64,000 bases of DNA from Lutjanus erythropterus (GCA_020091685.1 CM034603.1:27124298-27188297), one strand, 5' to 3'. Positions 36,543 to 49,290 are shown, numbered from the stretch's first letter. Numbers and translations: made by a program. Notes: generated by a model not told the origin, from the sequence alone.

Positions 36543-39309
36543 TAGACAACACGGCACAGGAACAGGATCAATCTTATGAAATAAATAAGAGAACAGGCTT
36601 GGACCAGCCAGTGGAAACAAAGGAAACCATGCGTGCCCTATACTGAGTGTGATATCTGCCTGCTTTTATTAATTGGTGATTAATAACGCCTCTCTGTTCG
36701 TTAGCGCAGTCACCTCCCGTGCAGCCAAGTGTGTTGCTGCTAATATGCAATTATGCGCACCTTACTGCTCGTTACATTATACCGCTCCCTGACTAATGTG
36801 GCGTCCATGAGGAGAATAGAAAACAGAGTGTGCTGCAAAAAAAAAAGAAGCTATCAATAAGATTCTCACATTCGCTGTGTTACCTACCTGTCTGGATGGA
36901 AAACAAAAAAAAAAAGAAGTTTCTTACAAATTCCTCAATGTAACCAGGAGACTGCATTAAAAGTTTTACAGCATTGCAGAGACTGTTTTGCTCTTCCTGG
37001 TGTTTTTGTTGTAAAGCAGAGGTAATTGACATCACCATGGGGATGCTCTGTTGCTAGGCCAGACAAGCTCAGTCTGATGTGGTCCTTATCTATTGATTTT
37101 CCTGACATTTCCCCACACTTCACAGACTAGGCCAACATGTGAGAAAATATCTGATGCTCTCAGTTCATACAGCCTGTTTGTACAAACTCGGAGCGAAGAC
37201 TTGCTGCCCCTTACTGCATTGCAATTGGTGGGTGGATGTCACCATGGTGATTTGAGGGCAAATTCCTCCCTGCGATTGGTTGAACTGCGCTCATTTGTTG
37301 AGTTAATCATTCTAAAGCGTAGATTACAAATACAATACAGTGGAAACAGCTCATAGTGATCACAGATACAGTGATCAACTGCTTACAAGAGCTAAAAAAA
37401 ACTTCAGACAGAATCATTCCTGCACACATGCTGTTTAAATAATTTACTTATAGTAATTAACGACTTTTCATACATGTCAACAATTTTTTTTTAAAAAGTT
37501 AAATGACAGTCATGTTATATATAGTACTGTATTATTGTAAAGTAAGTACATTTACACATCTGATAGCTAATATATAACTATATCAATTGCTAGCCAGCCT
37601 CACAGCCCATCAAAGTGCGGTAAACAGGAAACGAGAAATTTGACTGAGGTTCCTTTGGGTACATACAGTAGCTTGCTCAACTGTTATAGGAGCACAGAGC
37701 AAAGAGGGGCGGGACTTAGTAAGGGTCAATTAGATGGTAATCTGCATGAGAAATAAAAAATAATAACAAATAATAATCATCTGCGTATAATGATAAATTC
37801 TACCCAGAATTATTCCAGTGTACACTAATTCAGATTCATATAAATCCTACATTTTTTCTTTGAATTGAAAGACATCATCTAATGATGGATTCACTGGTGT
37901 ACTTTCAAAATCCTCCCCTGCAAGTGTAGTTGGGTACCTGGGCGACCTGAATAAAAGTAGGCTCTTCCTGTGCTTCTGGCTATGTTTTATTGATATACAG
38001 GAGGGATGTCTCCTTTAGAGTGTTAATGCCAACCCTTGTTCTGAAGTGAAGCCCATAAATACTGGATGATCAGAATTAACCTCTGCATTACTCCACCTCC
38101 CCATGGTCTCCGAGATGTCACCAAGGCCGTGGGTGCACGCGCACCCCTGGTCTGATGGGGTTGCTTAGCAGTCTGACTGGAGGGGGGCTTATGGGAGAAG
38201 TGCAAACAGACAGTCCTGCCTTGGTAAAGGTCAGAGCTGCAACCTACACCTCTCAAATCCCAGCCTGGCCCTGATGGGACCAGGGTTCCAGGCGTGCCTA
38301 GAGATGCTTGTGGTGAGGGGAATTGCTCAGAGAGTGAAGTGGTGCGCTACCGCTGAACTGCATTGCTTTTAGAGGTTGTCAGCACCAATAGTAGTGTGAC
38401 AGATCTGATCTAACTTTGTGTAGTGGCTCTTACTTGGTGTGTTCGTGGAATGACATGCACGCAGGGACACCAGTAGCTATCATGCGCTACTAAATAGGAA
38501 AGAGTTCCAATGATGTTCTCAAAATTGTTGTTAAGTAGGCTTCATAGGCGTAGAGAGGTTTGTTTAAGACGACAAACAGAGCACACGAAAAAGTTTTAGC
38601 TCTCTTTATGGAGTGCAATGTTGGTTTTCCAAAGTACCATGTAACGAATGACTATCCTCATCGAACTTTGGCTGTGTGAATGGCAGACAGGGGAGGAGAG
38701 GGGAGGGGGATAGGGTTCTGAAAGGCCCCCCAGCGTCAAAGCCTTAATAATCATGTGAGCAGCGCTGGACTTCATTACCCTCCTGTTCGACAGGCCGAGT
38801 GCCAGCCTGGATTGCTGGCTGGCTGTGGCAAGGTCAACGGCGGAGGAAAAACCAGTTACTGTGTTACTCTGGAGCGGAATGGAGAGGGGCGGCCATCTGT
38901 CAGCTCAGGCCTGCCATACCCGCAGAGCAAATGGACACGGGCGGCCAGAGGAGAGGCCACAGACACCCATAGAGCTAAACCCAGTGAGCATAACACTGAG
39001 GCATGGACACGGATCCAGCCAAAGAGATGGGCCTTGATACCACTAAAACACATATATACACACACATTGCGGCGAAGATAAGGCTATCTCCAAGAAATTT
39101 GGCAGGAGGTTGTGTGTGTTTATGCATGTTTGTTTTTAGTGTCAGCGCACTATTGGGCCCCTACTGTTTTAAGTCCAGATGGCAAACCATTTGATAAAAA
39201 GTTGATAAAAGTTTTGCTCGGCTTGCCAACGGTAAATGTTTTAATCATAGCGTTCTTTTATGAGGACAAACTCCTTGTGAGTGAAGGTGCAGAAAATGTC
39301 ATCATTGCC
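36543..39309. other. Non-coding; G-quadruplex motif and small repeat traces
   Basis: No gene recognised. About 37330-37400 (CAGTGGAAACAGCTCATAG, GTGATCAACTGCTTAC) resembles the terminus of a Tigger/pogo-type element, low confidence. G-rich tract at 38690-38715. 36640-36800 is an AT-box-rich, unique-looking block. Confidence 0.5.
38690..38715 (+). other. G-quadruplex motif
   Basis: G runs of 4, 4, 5 and 3 bases with loops of about 6, 1 and 3 bases. Confidence 0.6.
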
Positions 39310-39877
39310 TTTAAAGGAGAAATATTCGATATACTTAGTGTACTAAATCACAAAATGACCATGATATGTTATCAGAGATTAAGTGAACGCACTCACTTGA
39401 AATACAGACAGCATGTTCTCATTTCTCAATTTTGGAATGATTGGTTTTATTTGCCCGTTTCACGAGTTTGAATTAATGCAGAAGGTTTGCCATATTAACT
39501 GTCTGTTTATGAGCCATAGGAAATTACTATTAATCTTTTAGAAGGAGTAGATGTTTATAACGTTAACACAAGCTAAATTTTATGGAGTCTGGCAGGTAGC
39601 AAGGCAGGCGTTCAGTGAACGCCAACTCCAGAGTGTGTATCTTCAGAGCAGTTTGCTTTCGTTTTTGGGACAAGGGGCTCGGCTTTATATTGAGACACGA
39701 TTTTAAACAGTTGATCAACTTACAGTGTAGGACTCCAGTCATCGCTTGTTATTGTCCAGCCTGCAAGCAACCTGCCTGAGCCTCAGTTTAGGGAGGAGGA
39801 GGCAGGAAAACAACTCGCTTCAACCTATTGCTCCAACTTGCTATTTACACTAGGGACTTACATATTTCTCCTTTTTT
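39310..39877. repeat. Non-autonomous DNA transposon, family B, copy 2
   Basis: Left CTTTAAAGGAGAAATATTCG, right ACTTACATATTTCTCCTTTT. It shares AAATCACAAAATGACCATGA with copies 3 and 4 and ACTCCAGAGTG, CTTCAGAGCAG-type words with copy 3. Confidence 0.85.
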
Positions 39878-40345
39878 TAATATTTTACATGGACAGGCAA
39901 GTTAGGGATGTAGTGAAAACAACATGTTTTCTTTTTAACGACAACGCCGCCCATTATATACCCTCAGATGTCATGCTCTTTCACATCAAGCCTCTAGTTT
40001 TAGTGTTTCACCTTGCTGGCTGTTTGTCGGCGTCTGAGTCGCACCGACCCTCTCTGTGAGGACCTTTACGATGCCCTCTGGCCAAAGTGGAAGAACCCTG
40101 TGGAATGTTCCAAAGCTCTCTAATAGGTTTCAGGTGCTGCGGGCCACCGGCCAGCCCCCCACCATCACCCCACTCTGTGTGTCTTGTGTGATAGGACTCC
40201 CTGCTCAACAGTCAAAGCACCGCCATTTCTCCTCTAAAAGAGAGAGGGCAGAGCCACGAAATGGATACCCATTATTGTTTACTGTAAAACCTTTTTTCGT
40301 CTCTTTACAATAGTCAGTTATTTACTCGCTTTGAGGGTTGTGCAT
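39878..40345. other. Non-coding, nothing recognised
   Basis: About 470 bp of mixed DNA between repeats; no gene or repeat identified. Confidence 0.5.
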
Positions 40346-41655
40346 CTCCTCTAACTGAAGATTTATAACATTTAAATACAGGTCAAATAAAAGAAGACGT
40401 GGCAACAGTACACCCATTCTTTACTCAAGTACAAGTACAGATATTTGTATAAACAAGACTCAGGTTCAACTTCTTTTCTCAGATAAAAGTGGAAAAAGTA
40501 GCCCTCTGGAAGATATTTCTACTGGCTGTTGGCCAGCTGAGTCTCTCTCTCGTCTGTTTTGTCTTGTTACATTTCTTGTGCATGATATCCATTGATGCAT
40601 ACACCAAGGAATTTCTATGTTTTATTATCCCGTACATTCAGGTTGAAATTGGTCTTGATGTTAAGAAGGCAGCACACAATGATGCAAAATAAAAATAAGC
40701 AGTAATTCCCCTTGTTTTGAAAATGTGAGGAGTAGAGTTTAGAAGTAACAAAGTATAAATACTTCATTACTGTACTTAAGTAGATTCTTTAGGTACTTGC
40801 ATATTTATTGTTTGATTTTTTTTTACTTTTACTGCTTACAATTTCAAAACAGGCTTGTTACTTTAGTTTTGAATGCTAAAAAACATAGTTTAATGACTTT
40901 GTGAAGTAACGTGGGATCATGGGAGTCATTATCTTCATGGTTAAAAACAACCATCATAGCTGATAAAAATCTATATGATGTGACTCAGGCAGAAATCATG
41001 TTCATGGACAAGATAAGATTTTATTCACGTACATTTAGTCACACGCTCCAGCTTTCCTCCTCACTCTGATGTATCCTGTGTTTTCCTGAAGGTTACAATT
41101 TCTAGGAAGAAACACACCATTACCTTGAGCAAAATTAAGGATTTGTCTGCGTTTGAACATTGTTTTAAATATTTGGAATATTCTAAGTACACAGCACAAC
41201 AAAATACATAACATATGCCTAGTGCTTTTTAGAAATGTTATATATTATAGCTTTAATGCATTTGAGGGGGTTGCTGTTTTTTTCTTTTTTTTATTTTGCA
41301 TCATTGTGTGCCCCTTTCCCAACATCGAGACCAATTTGAACCTAAATGGAGGGGACAATAACACATAGAAAAGACAATTCCTTGGTGTATCCATCAATGC
41401 ATATCACACATGACAGACAAAAAAGACGTATCAAGACGAAACTTATAAGAGAAGAAGATCTGACTGTGGAGAAAAGGTGAACTTCAGTGAACTTTGCACA
41501 GAAGCAGCCAGTAGAAATGTCCTTCACATAGATGCTTTAAATTTTTACTTGTACATTTCAAAGCCTGTACTTTCACTTGAGTAAATAATATGTGTACTTT
41601 TGCTACCTCTCCCTCCAACTGAAAATTGTAACATATAAATACAAGTCAAATCAAA
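40346..41655. repeat. Composite inverted repeat with nested family C copy
   Basis: The left arm (about 40436-40690) is the inverse of the right arm (about 41300-41530). For example, GATGCATACACCAAGGAATT on the left pairs with AATTCCTTGGTGTATCCATC on the right. Between them lie an AAGTA-rich terminus (40730-40840) and a reverse family C copy (40905-41105). The whole is bounded by imperfect direct repeats of about 46 bases (40346-40391 and 41608-41655, with AACTGAA, TAACAT and AAATACA in both). No transposase. Confidence 0.8.
40905..41105 (-). repeat. Non-autonomous repeat, family C, copy 2
   Basis: Inverse of 10590-10800: ATGGGAGTCATTATCTTC, AACAACCATCATAGCTGAT and ATGTATCCTGTGTTTTCCTG are the complements of family C landmarks. 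It sits in the spacer of the composite inverted repeat. Confidence 0.85.
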
Positions 41656-42172
41656 GTGTAGCACTTTCACTTACACATATGGTCGAAGTTTAAGGCAGAA
41701 ATGCAATTTGCATCTCTAGCATCCCCACAACTCAGCATAGCTGAAGTTCCTCCTTGTTTTCCTCCGACCCCCCCGGCTCGAGCGTCAACGTGCTCTGGAA
41801 AACAGGGAGATGGTCCTGGGCGATTCCCCCCACATTAATGGAAATCACACAGGAACTCCCTGGATGAAAGCTTTATTAGTTATTAAGGTTTAATGTTGAT
41901 ATCAGTGCTTATATGTTTACTGGAGTGCACGGCGCTGCTGCTGATGTGGAATTGTCAGAGAGGTGCAGATTTAGTAAGGAATTAGTGTACACCCAGGATT
42001 TAATTAAGGGGATCTATTTCCATCTTGTTAGAAAGAGATAATGTGAGTACTTCATGCATCATAGGTTACCATATTAAATGCTGCTTCCTGTAACAGCATT
42101 ATATCCACTACAGTAGTGCTTGTAGATTAAAGAAAGGAGGCAACTCTATGTATTTGTCTGGAAGAACTGCAG
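41656..42172. other. Non-coding; low-repeat block
   Basis: No gene recognised. 41870-42060 is unique-looking with AT boxes (GATTTAATTAAGGGG), a candidate regulatory block on appearance only. Confidence 0.5.
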
Positions 42173-43074
42173 CTTAAAGGAGAGATCTGTAATATATTTA
42201 CTGTAATAAATCATAAACTTACCATGATATGTCATCAGATATGAAGTAAACGGGTTAAACTGAAATATACCATAAACCCTAATAAGTTTGCAATACTTTC
42301 AAAAATCAACAATCAGGTTTAAGTTCATGAACTCAAAAGAAAAAAGTAAGTTGGAGGTTATCAAAGCTTTAATATTTGGATTACATGTTGTACTCATATA
42401 TGTTCAGTAAATGCAACTCAGAATTTTCATTTACCTCTCTCTTTGCATTGTTAACAGAACTGAATAATTAATTTAAAAAAAATCAGTCAAATCCATGTTA
42501 ATAAAAGAAAAGGTTTAATAAACACAAAAGAAAGAAAAAATCTACTGGCACTTAAGGTTTTTAAATTAGTAGAACTCATAAACAAATTTTAAATTTTCAC
42601 AACTATTACAGTTAATTAACTTGGTGTCCTCTGGCCTGTAACTTGTGTCATTGTTTGCAAATTAATGCTGAATGTCCTCTGAATGAGTAAGTGTCTGTTT
42701 ATGAGTCATAGGAAATCATTAATAATCTTTTTGAAGGTGTTGGTGTTTTTTAACGGTTTAAACGGGTCTGCCAGGCAGTAAGATAGGCAGTCACTGAACT
42801 CCAACTCCAGAGTGACTATTTTCAGAGCAATGTGATTATGTCTTACAGTGTAGGATTTATTGTCACTTTTTCTTTACAAATTACAATATTGCGCTCATCT
42901 TGCTCTCCTGCAGCTTTTCTGCAGCCCGCCTGAGTAAACAACTCGCGTCAACCATAGATTGTATATCAAATAGAGATTCAACCCATTTATTATACCATGT
43001 GTGGCTCTAATTAGCTATTTGGACTGCAGAACTCATTTTTGGAAACGCAGTTGCTACATATCGCTCCTTTAAAG
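42173..43074. repeat. Non-autonomous DNA transposon, family B, copy 3, expanded
   Basis: Left CTTAAAGGAGAGATCTGTAA, right GCTACATATCGCTCCTTTAA. It is about 900 bp against 520-570 bp for copies 1 and 2; the extra AT-rich DNA is at about 42255-42640. Confidence 0.87.
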
Positions 43075-44539
43075 ACAAAGCTTCAAGCACATAAGCTCAC
43101 TGTATTTTTTACATTTCAATTTTGAACAGTATTTTGTCGGAATTCTTCATGTGTGCATTTTTTTCATGTGCAAACACAGTGATAAAACACACGTGACATT
43201 CATTAGGGCTAAAACGGTCACACTTGCACTCTTTTCATGTGTCTCATTCCATTTCCAGCGTGACAGTGGAGTGTGAACACTGAAGCGACATGGCCTCTTT
43301 GTCTCTCCATTTGTCCCACCGCCGCCTAGAGACGTAAACCTTAAGCCACTCACTCTCTGATTAATCTTTAACATTTATAATTACTAATTAAGTTAGTAAG
43401 AGACTTTTAATGTAGTCCTCCTTCAATGGGGAGCAGAGAGGACAACAGATCATTAGCTTCAATAATGAACGCGGATGAGACAGATAATGGCCTATGATAG
43501 GTGAATACTGACAGTTATATTAAATGAGGCGAGTATATGGGAAATGCTGTGAGCAAGTAGCACTTCGTGGATTCAAAGGCGCAGGGAGACGAGGTGGTGA
43601 AGTAGTCCAATAATTCCAGAAAGGCCTTAAAGCATGAGGAAATCTTAGAGATAGTTTGTGCTAATTAAAACATATATCTGTAATGCAGTCAAGGCTACAT
43701 TAGCATATCATATAATGTATATCTGCAGTGGTAATTGCGTCAACCCATTTCAAGTACAGATTTTATTTATTCATTCACACTGGTTTCATTGAGTTTTTGG
43801 TCTCCCTGATGTCTTCCATGTATCTCATTATCACATTATTACATTAGTGTCTGCATTATCCTGGTGGCTGTAAGTTGCTGCCCATTAAAAGAGTCATTTC
43901 ATCTCCGTTTTTTTACCTTAACGACGATGCTACTCTGGCACATATTCCGCGAGCCTTCCCACTTTGGGGAAGGTGCTTATGCCATAATGATTATTATCAT
44001 TAAGAAGATATTAATGTGCTTAGTGTTTGCGACCCAGCTGCTCATCATGGCCTGAGCTCCCTGCCGGGGGAGGGGAAGCGAGCTGGCTGCCAAAACGGAC
44101 AGTGCACGTAGGCCACCGCCCACCTGTCCAGAGGTTTCAGGGTTAGTGGAGGTCACACCTACCTACCTCCCTGCCCTCTGCTGAACCGGAGGAGGGACGG
44201 CTCAGAACATAAAATTGGAGGAGATGAATTGTGTTATGTGGAGTGAAGTTAGAGAGCGCCAGTGAATGAATTCAAGTGGTTATTAAAGCACCTTCCTCAT
44301 ATACAATATCAGCATACATATTAATTATAGTTATGTTAGTCTACTGTGAAGGGAAATGTATGTTTTCCCTGCAGAGATTCATGCCACATAATTATTCATT
44401 GAATTTCAATTATTGCAGGCTACTCCAGCAACTGAACACTAACATTAGACTTTTTGCATTTAAGAGTTTGATAAATAAGGTCTTTAATTCTCTTAATTAG
44501 TTTAATCAAAAATAATTCTACAATAAAACCTTTTTTCTG
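43075..44539. other. Non-coding; low-repeat block with ATTA sites
   Basis: No gene recognised. 43376-43880 contains ATAATTACTAATTAAGTTAG and other homeodomain-type cores and no recognised repeat. Confidence 0.5.
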
Positions 44540-44717
44540 GGGTGGAAGAAGTGTTAAGATCTATTCTTAAGTAAAAGTAGCAATACAATAATGTGAAAAT
44601 ACCTCACTACAGTTCAAAGTCTTGCATTTAAAACCTTACTTAAATGGCATTGTGTTACATATAGGAGGATCTATTGGCAGAAATGGAATATGACATTCAA
44701 ATAAATAGTGTATATTC

Positions 44718-44982
44718 ACCTGAATATTAGAACTGTTGTTTTTTCATTACCTCAGAACCAACATTTTTCTTTACTACATAGACCGCAGGTCTGCTTTCAC
44801 CAAGTCCACCACAGTGTACTGTGTGAACAGTGGTTCTAGAAATGGCCTTCTGCATTTCGTGCGAGTTTTGCAGCCACAGTGACCATAGTTTCTCCTACAT
44901 AGTTGGTAGGTTAGTCGGTTGCAATCTAGTGCTATTTCAGCAATAGGTGGCACTAAATCCTTCACACTGCTCCTTTAAGCAA
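44718..44982. repeat. Teleost repeat nested in family D, family E
   Basis: ATATTAGAACTGTTGTTTTT at the left and AGGTGGCACTAAATCCTTCA, CTGCTCCTTTAA at the right match, from memory, a common fish element that ends ACTAAATCCTACACACTG. One copy in the window. Confidence 0.6.
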
Positions 44983-45045
44983 ATGCATTTAAGTATTATC
45001 AGCAAAACTGATTTAGTACATCAAAATTTATGTGCCGCAGCTCAA

Positions 45046-45185
45046 GCAGAAATCGTATTTATGGATGAGGTAATATTAAACTTTTATTCATGTTACATTT
45101 AGTCAGGTGCACTGACCTGCTTCCTCAATCTCTAATATATATCCCATGTTTTCTTTCAAGTTATAGCAACTAATGGCTATAAAAT
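45046..45185 (-). repeat. Family C, copy 3 (partial, inverted)
   Basis: CTCAAGCAGAAATCGTATTT and TATATCCCATGTTTTCTTTC are inverse to 45352-45510. With copy 4 it makes a hairpin with arms of about 140-160 bp and a loop of about 165 bp. Confidence 0.85.
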
Positions 45186-45267
45186 GAAAATGTGTTTAGT
45201 ACATTTTTCTGAGGGTTTTTAAATATTTTATTTAGTTGATGGATTTTCTCAATCCATAAAGGAACAC

Positions 45268-45643
45268 TTAAAGCTATAATATGTAACATTTCTGCATTAA
45301 ATTGTCTAAAAATGTTATACATACAGATTTACTGACGGTAATTGTGCGTTTCCTAGTAGCCATTAGTTGCTATAACTTGCAGGAAAACACAGGATTTGCT
45401 GGATATATCAGAGAGTGAGAAAGGAAGTCGGTGCACCTGACTAAACACAACATGAATAAAACTTTAATAGTACCTCATCCATGAGTAAGATTTCTGCTTG
45501 AGTTGCATCACTTAGATTTTGATCAGCTATGGTGGTTGTTTAACAGTGAAGACAACAATTCCCATGATCCCCCAATACTTCATGATGTCATCAAACTATG
45601 TCTGTTGTTAGTGTTTAAATGTGAGAGAGACCCTTAGCGGCAA
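45268..45643 (+). repeat. Non-autonomous repeat, family C, copy 4
   Basis: CTTAAAGCTATAATATGTAA start, with GTGCGTTTCCTAGTAGCCAT, CAGAGAGTGAGAAAGGAAGT and CAGCTATGGTGGTTGTTTAA as in copy 1. Confidence 0.87.
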
Positions 45644-45933
45644 AACTTACATAAGTTAAGTTTATTATCCGCTCATTAGGAAAATGCACATTCAAAATTA
45701 CAAAATTTGGAGGTATGTGGTTTTAATTGGACAGGAAGGGTATGAAAAATTGTCATTTGAAAAGTAACAAATAAGTAAAGCTATCTTACAAATGAAGTGG
45801 AGTAAAAACTGCAGTATTAGAAATGTAAACTTGCATAAAATGTAAATTCTCAAGTAAAGTACAAGTACCCCAAATTAGTTCTCAAGTACAGCACCACTAG
45901 AGTGAATATACTCAGTTACTTTCCACCACTGCC

Positions 45934-48754
45934 TTTTGTGTATTACAAAAGAGATAGTGGTAGTATGTTGTGTCCTGTTTTGAAGCCTCTTATGCACACA
46001 GATAGACGGCACACGGGGCTGAAAAGGCAGCCTGGCTCGGCCTCCTCCAGTCTCTCAGTTTCAAATTGCTGCTTCATTAGGGCTTGGAAAAGAAACCCAT
46101 GGTTACATTTAATCAAACGAATCGGTATGGCAGACCCACATAATCAATCACAATCCTTATCCAATATGCTACATTCTGTAACTACCAAGCTGGCTTGGAG
46201 AAAAGTCAATTTTGGCCCCTCTCTCTGCTCCTCTGCTGTGATATTATACTGTTTCTGCAGTTGTTTTCATTATGCAAACATGGATTGAGTGCATCTCACG
46301 CATACAGCCTTTTCCTATTTTTCCTCTTTATACTGCTTGCTCTTGTATGACACATGGGCTGAGGGTTTGTTTGGGAGTATGATGTGCCATATCTGGAATA
46401 ATCAAATTAACTATTAATGATTTTTGCTCTCAAACTAACACTTGTGTTACACAGTGGGCTGCAGTCAGTGCTGTTGTTCATATTTCATATGTTTCATGTC
46501 CACATGGATCTGTTCTCACTGTCTCCGTCTGTATGAAACCGTTTACAGTTTGTTTCTGTACATGTTCTACTTTTCTCACCCCGTATCCCTGAGTACATTT
46601 GTGTGCATGCAAACACACAAACACCGTAAACACGCTCACATACTGTATACACACTCATCGCTCAATCCATCAATCCTCCACTTGTGTGTTCTTTCTCCCT
46701 ACGTTTTCACTTCAACGCTCAGCCTCGCGCACAATCAAAATGCTCCGCGTAACACACACCAGCATGGAAACACACACAGGCGCGCACACACAAGGTAGCT
46801 AGGTTGGTGGGGGCCATGGCTGCAGCTCTTCTGCGCAGTCCCAGAGTGGCTCCCGGGGCTCGGCTGCCAGTTGTTTGCCAGCGTCTCCGGGTGGAATTCA
46901 TTCAAATTAAAGCGGTGGAATGAGGCCCGAGTCCCAGAATGCCTCGTCCCTCTCCTTCATCAGCATTCCGCCGATGAGAGTAATTAAAGCAGAAATTAAT
47001 TCTGCTGTAAGCAGAGGAGCCACAGAATAACTGATATTAGAGGCTGGATGATGAATGCTTGGCATCAAGGGAGGTCTCAAGGGAGGAAGGGGAAATTCAC
47101 AGATCTCTTTTTCTTTTCTTTCTTTCTTTCTTTTTCTTTCTTTCTTTCTTTCTGTCTTTCTTTCTTTCTTTCTTTCTCTCTTTCTTTCTTTCTTTTTCTA
47201 TCTTTTCTCTTTTACCCGCTCCTGTGTTTTTATTTCTTTGGTTTATGTTGTCTACATTTCTCTCCTCAATGCGTCTGCTGCTCATTGTTACATTTCTTCC
47301 AACCTCTGTGGCAACATTTGTCCTTCCACGCCGCCTAAAGATTGCCACCGAGAGCCAAAGCCGTTGGTTTTAAGCATGACTGAAGACATCGCCACTAAGC
47401 CTCCTCTGCTCAGTAACAGTATTTCACATTCTGTCAGCACTGGTGCTCTCATTTTCAGTCAACAGGCATATTAGAGTGTACTGATGCTGCAAATGCTAGT
47501 GCTTTGTTGTTTGTCAACTGAAGCCAAAATGGAGAGTGCTTCCAGGTGAATTCTGCAATACTAGGGGCTCACTATTAAGTATAACTCAAGATAATTGTTA
47601 ATCAGAATGTGAGCAACCATAGAAGTGCATAATTATTGATAGAGTGGCTTGGAGCTAACCACTGAGTATTATTTCCAAGACAAACTGTCTTTTTTTTTTT
47701 CTCAGGCATAGTTTGAGACTGAACCTTGAAGCTCTCCAGATGATGTGATATTCTACCCAGGATGATTCAATGATCCCCCACGTCCCCTGACGCTTTATTT
47801 TTGGAATAGCACATCTTTAGCAAGAGCAGTCACAAGACTGAAAGACAAACAACTGAACTCATGAAACACTGAGGGTGGATGAGGCTGTCAGTGAGCCTGT
47901 TTTCCTCTCTTAGAATCAAATGGAATTGAACAAAGGTTAGCTCTATGGGGCTTTATGGTAATGTGATATACGATGCTGCCATGGAATTTGCCAATGCATG
48001 TCTTAGCACTGTCTGACTCCAAGGAGGGAGTGAATGGTAATTACGCTGACCTCTGCCCCTCCCTCTCTTATTCTTGCCCTCTGGGTAAAAAGCCTGAGGA
48101 GGTAATAAACAATAGATAGATTTGTCTTGTTTGTACTGCAGCTGCCGCACTCTTAATGACACACGAGATTGGTCTCTATTTTGAAAATAATGCATGCCAA
48201 GATTTGAAGGTAGTTGTGTTGCATTTTTAATTGGTTTGTGCAAGAATATCTCAATCAGATGTAAATGAATGGGAGCTCAACCTGAGAGTTACTGACTGTT
48301 ATTAAGAATTTAGCAGGCTGGCGTGGAGCTGAAACACGGAATGAATGATTAGAAACCATAAAGGGCCCAAATGTAGAAGAGATGCAAGCTGGAGAGAGGA
48401 GCTCAAACAACTACAAACCTGTTGATGAGGCCAGGTTGTAAGACTGAAAAGCAGAGGGAAGACTTCACTGGCACGGTCCAATAATGATAACTGTTAAGAG
48501 GACAGAGAGATTGTATTTTCTCTCCTGTTTACAGTTGTAATGTATATTAAATAGTTCACAGAGCTTCCAGGTCTCCAAAGTGAAGTCAGTGTGGAAGTGC
48601 TTTAAACATGTGTGTATGTATGGCAAAATGACCCTACTTCTCATTTGATTTATGACCTCAGTAAACCATTTCCTAATGAGTTTATGGTGTCAATTGCTAG
48701 TTTCAAGTTCATCCAGCATTTTGTAAATTATGGTCCCATTTAGAGTAAAATAGA
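45934..48754. other. Non-coding; CA-rich DNA, TTTC microsatellite, low-repeat block
   Basis: Degenerate CA-rich DNA at 46605-46795, a low-repeat block at 46880-47045 (GTAATTAAAGCAG, AATTAATTCTGC) and a TTTC array. Long open frames at 47050-47470 are only the TTTC array read as Phe/Leu/Ser. Confidence 0.55.
47107..47211. repeat. (TTTC)n microsatellite, imperfect
   Basis: About 105 bases of TTTC units with a few interruptions (TTTTTC, CTGTC, TCTC). Confidence 0.95.
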
Positions 48755-49290
48755 CAATAGAGCAGTGTATGCTTTAGGGTGGGGCTACCTTGTGACTGAC
48801 AGGTCATTCTATGTGAATACTTCCAGTGCAACTCACAAAACTCAGATCGAACTGTCATAATAGTTTAGCGTGCTATTTCGGTGTAAGAGAAAGATTGCAA
48901 CCAGGCAGCCACCATTTTGTGGCTGATTTCCAATAGAGCCTCCCGAAACTTAGATCAAACTGACAAACTAGGCAGTGCAGATCAATTATGGATCCACTTT
49001 CTGTTACTAGATTACCTGTTTATCACATAACTTGTTTTAAGGAGCATATCTTATTGTAATCTTTAGCTGCAATAAAGAAAAACTTTGCGGACAGGCGGGT
49101 TGTCATTATTTCCTGCTGAATGGATGAGTCAAAGCTGAGAACCATCCAAGCAGTATGTTACCCCCAAGCTTCACGCTCTGGTTGGTACTGAGCATGTCCT
49201 GGTTGTAAAAAACCAAGATGTTGACCCCCATAATGCCAAACTCAAAATGGCCAGTGGATGACATCATAGTTGGCTCACACTAGGCTGATA
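48755..49290. repeat. Probable teleost interspersed repeat
   Basis: GGTGGGGCTACCTTGTGACTG, GCAGCCACCATTTTG, CTGGTTGGTACTGAGCATGT and AAACCAAGATGTTGACCCCC resemble a common percomorph repeat from memory. One copy here; boundaries approximate. Confidence 0.5.

Larger units (their letters stand above)
44540..45933. repeat. AAGTA-rich teleost DNA transposon, family D, with nested repeats
   Basis: Left end GGGTGGAAGAAGTGTTAAGA followed by TTAAGTAAAAGTAGCAATAC. Right end CTCAGTTACTTTCCACCACT, so GTGGAA / TTCCAC is inverted. The middle is occupied by a second element (44718-44982) and two inverted family C copies. Both termini match, from memory, a very common percomorph repeat. Confidence 0.82.

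Noticed and set aside
40489-40692. 67-codon hydrophobic frame resembling a small membrane protein
   Set aside because: Falls in the left arm of an inverted repeat whose other copies do not keep the frame.
47055-47474. 139-codon frame rich in Phe, Leu and Ser
   Set aside because: Direct translation of the TTTC microsatellite.
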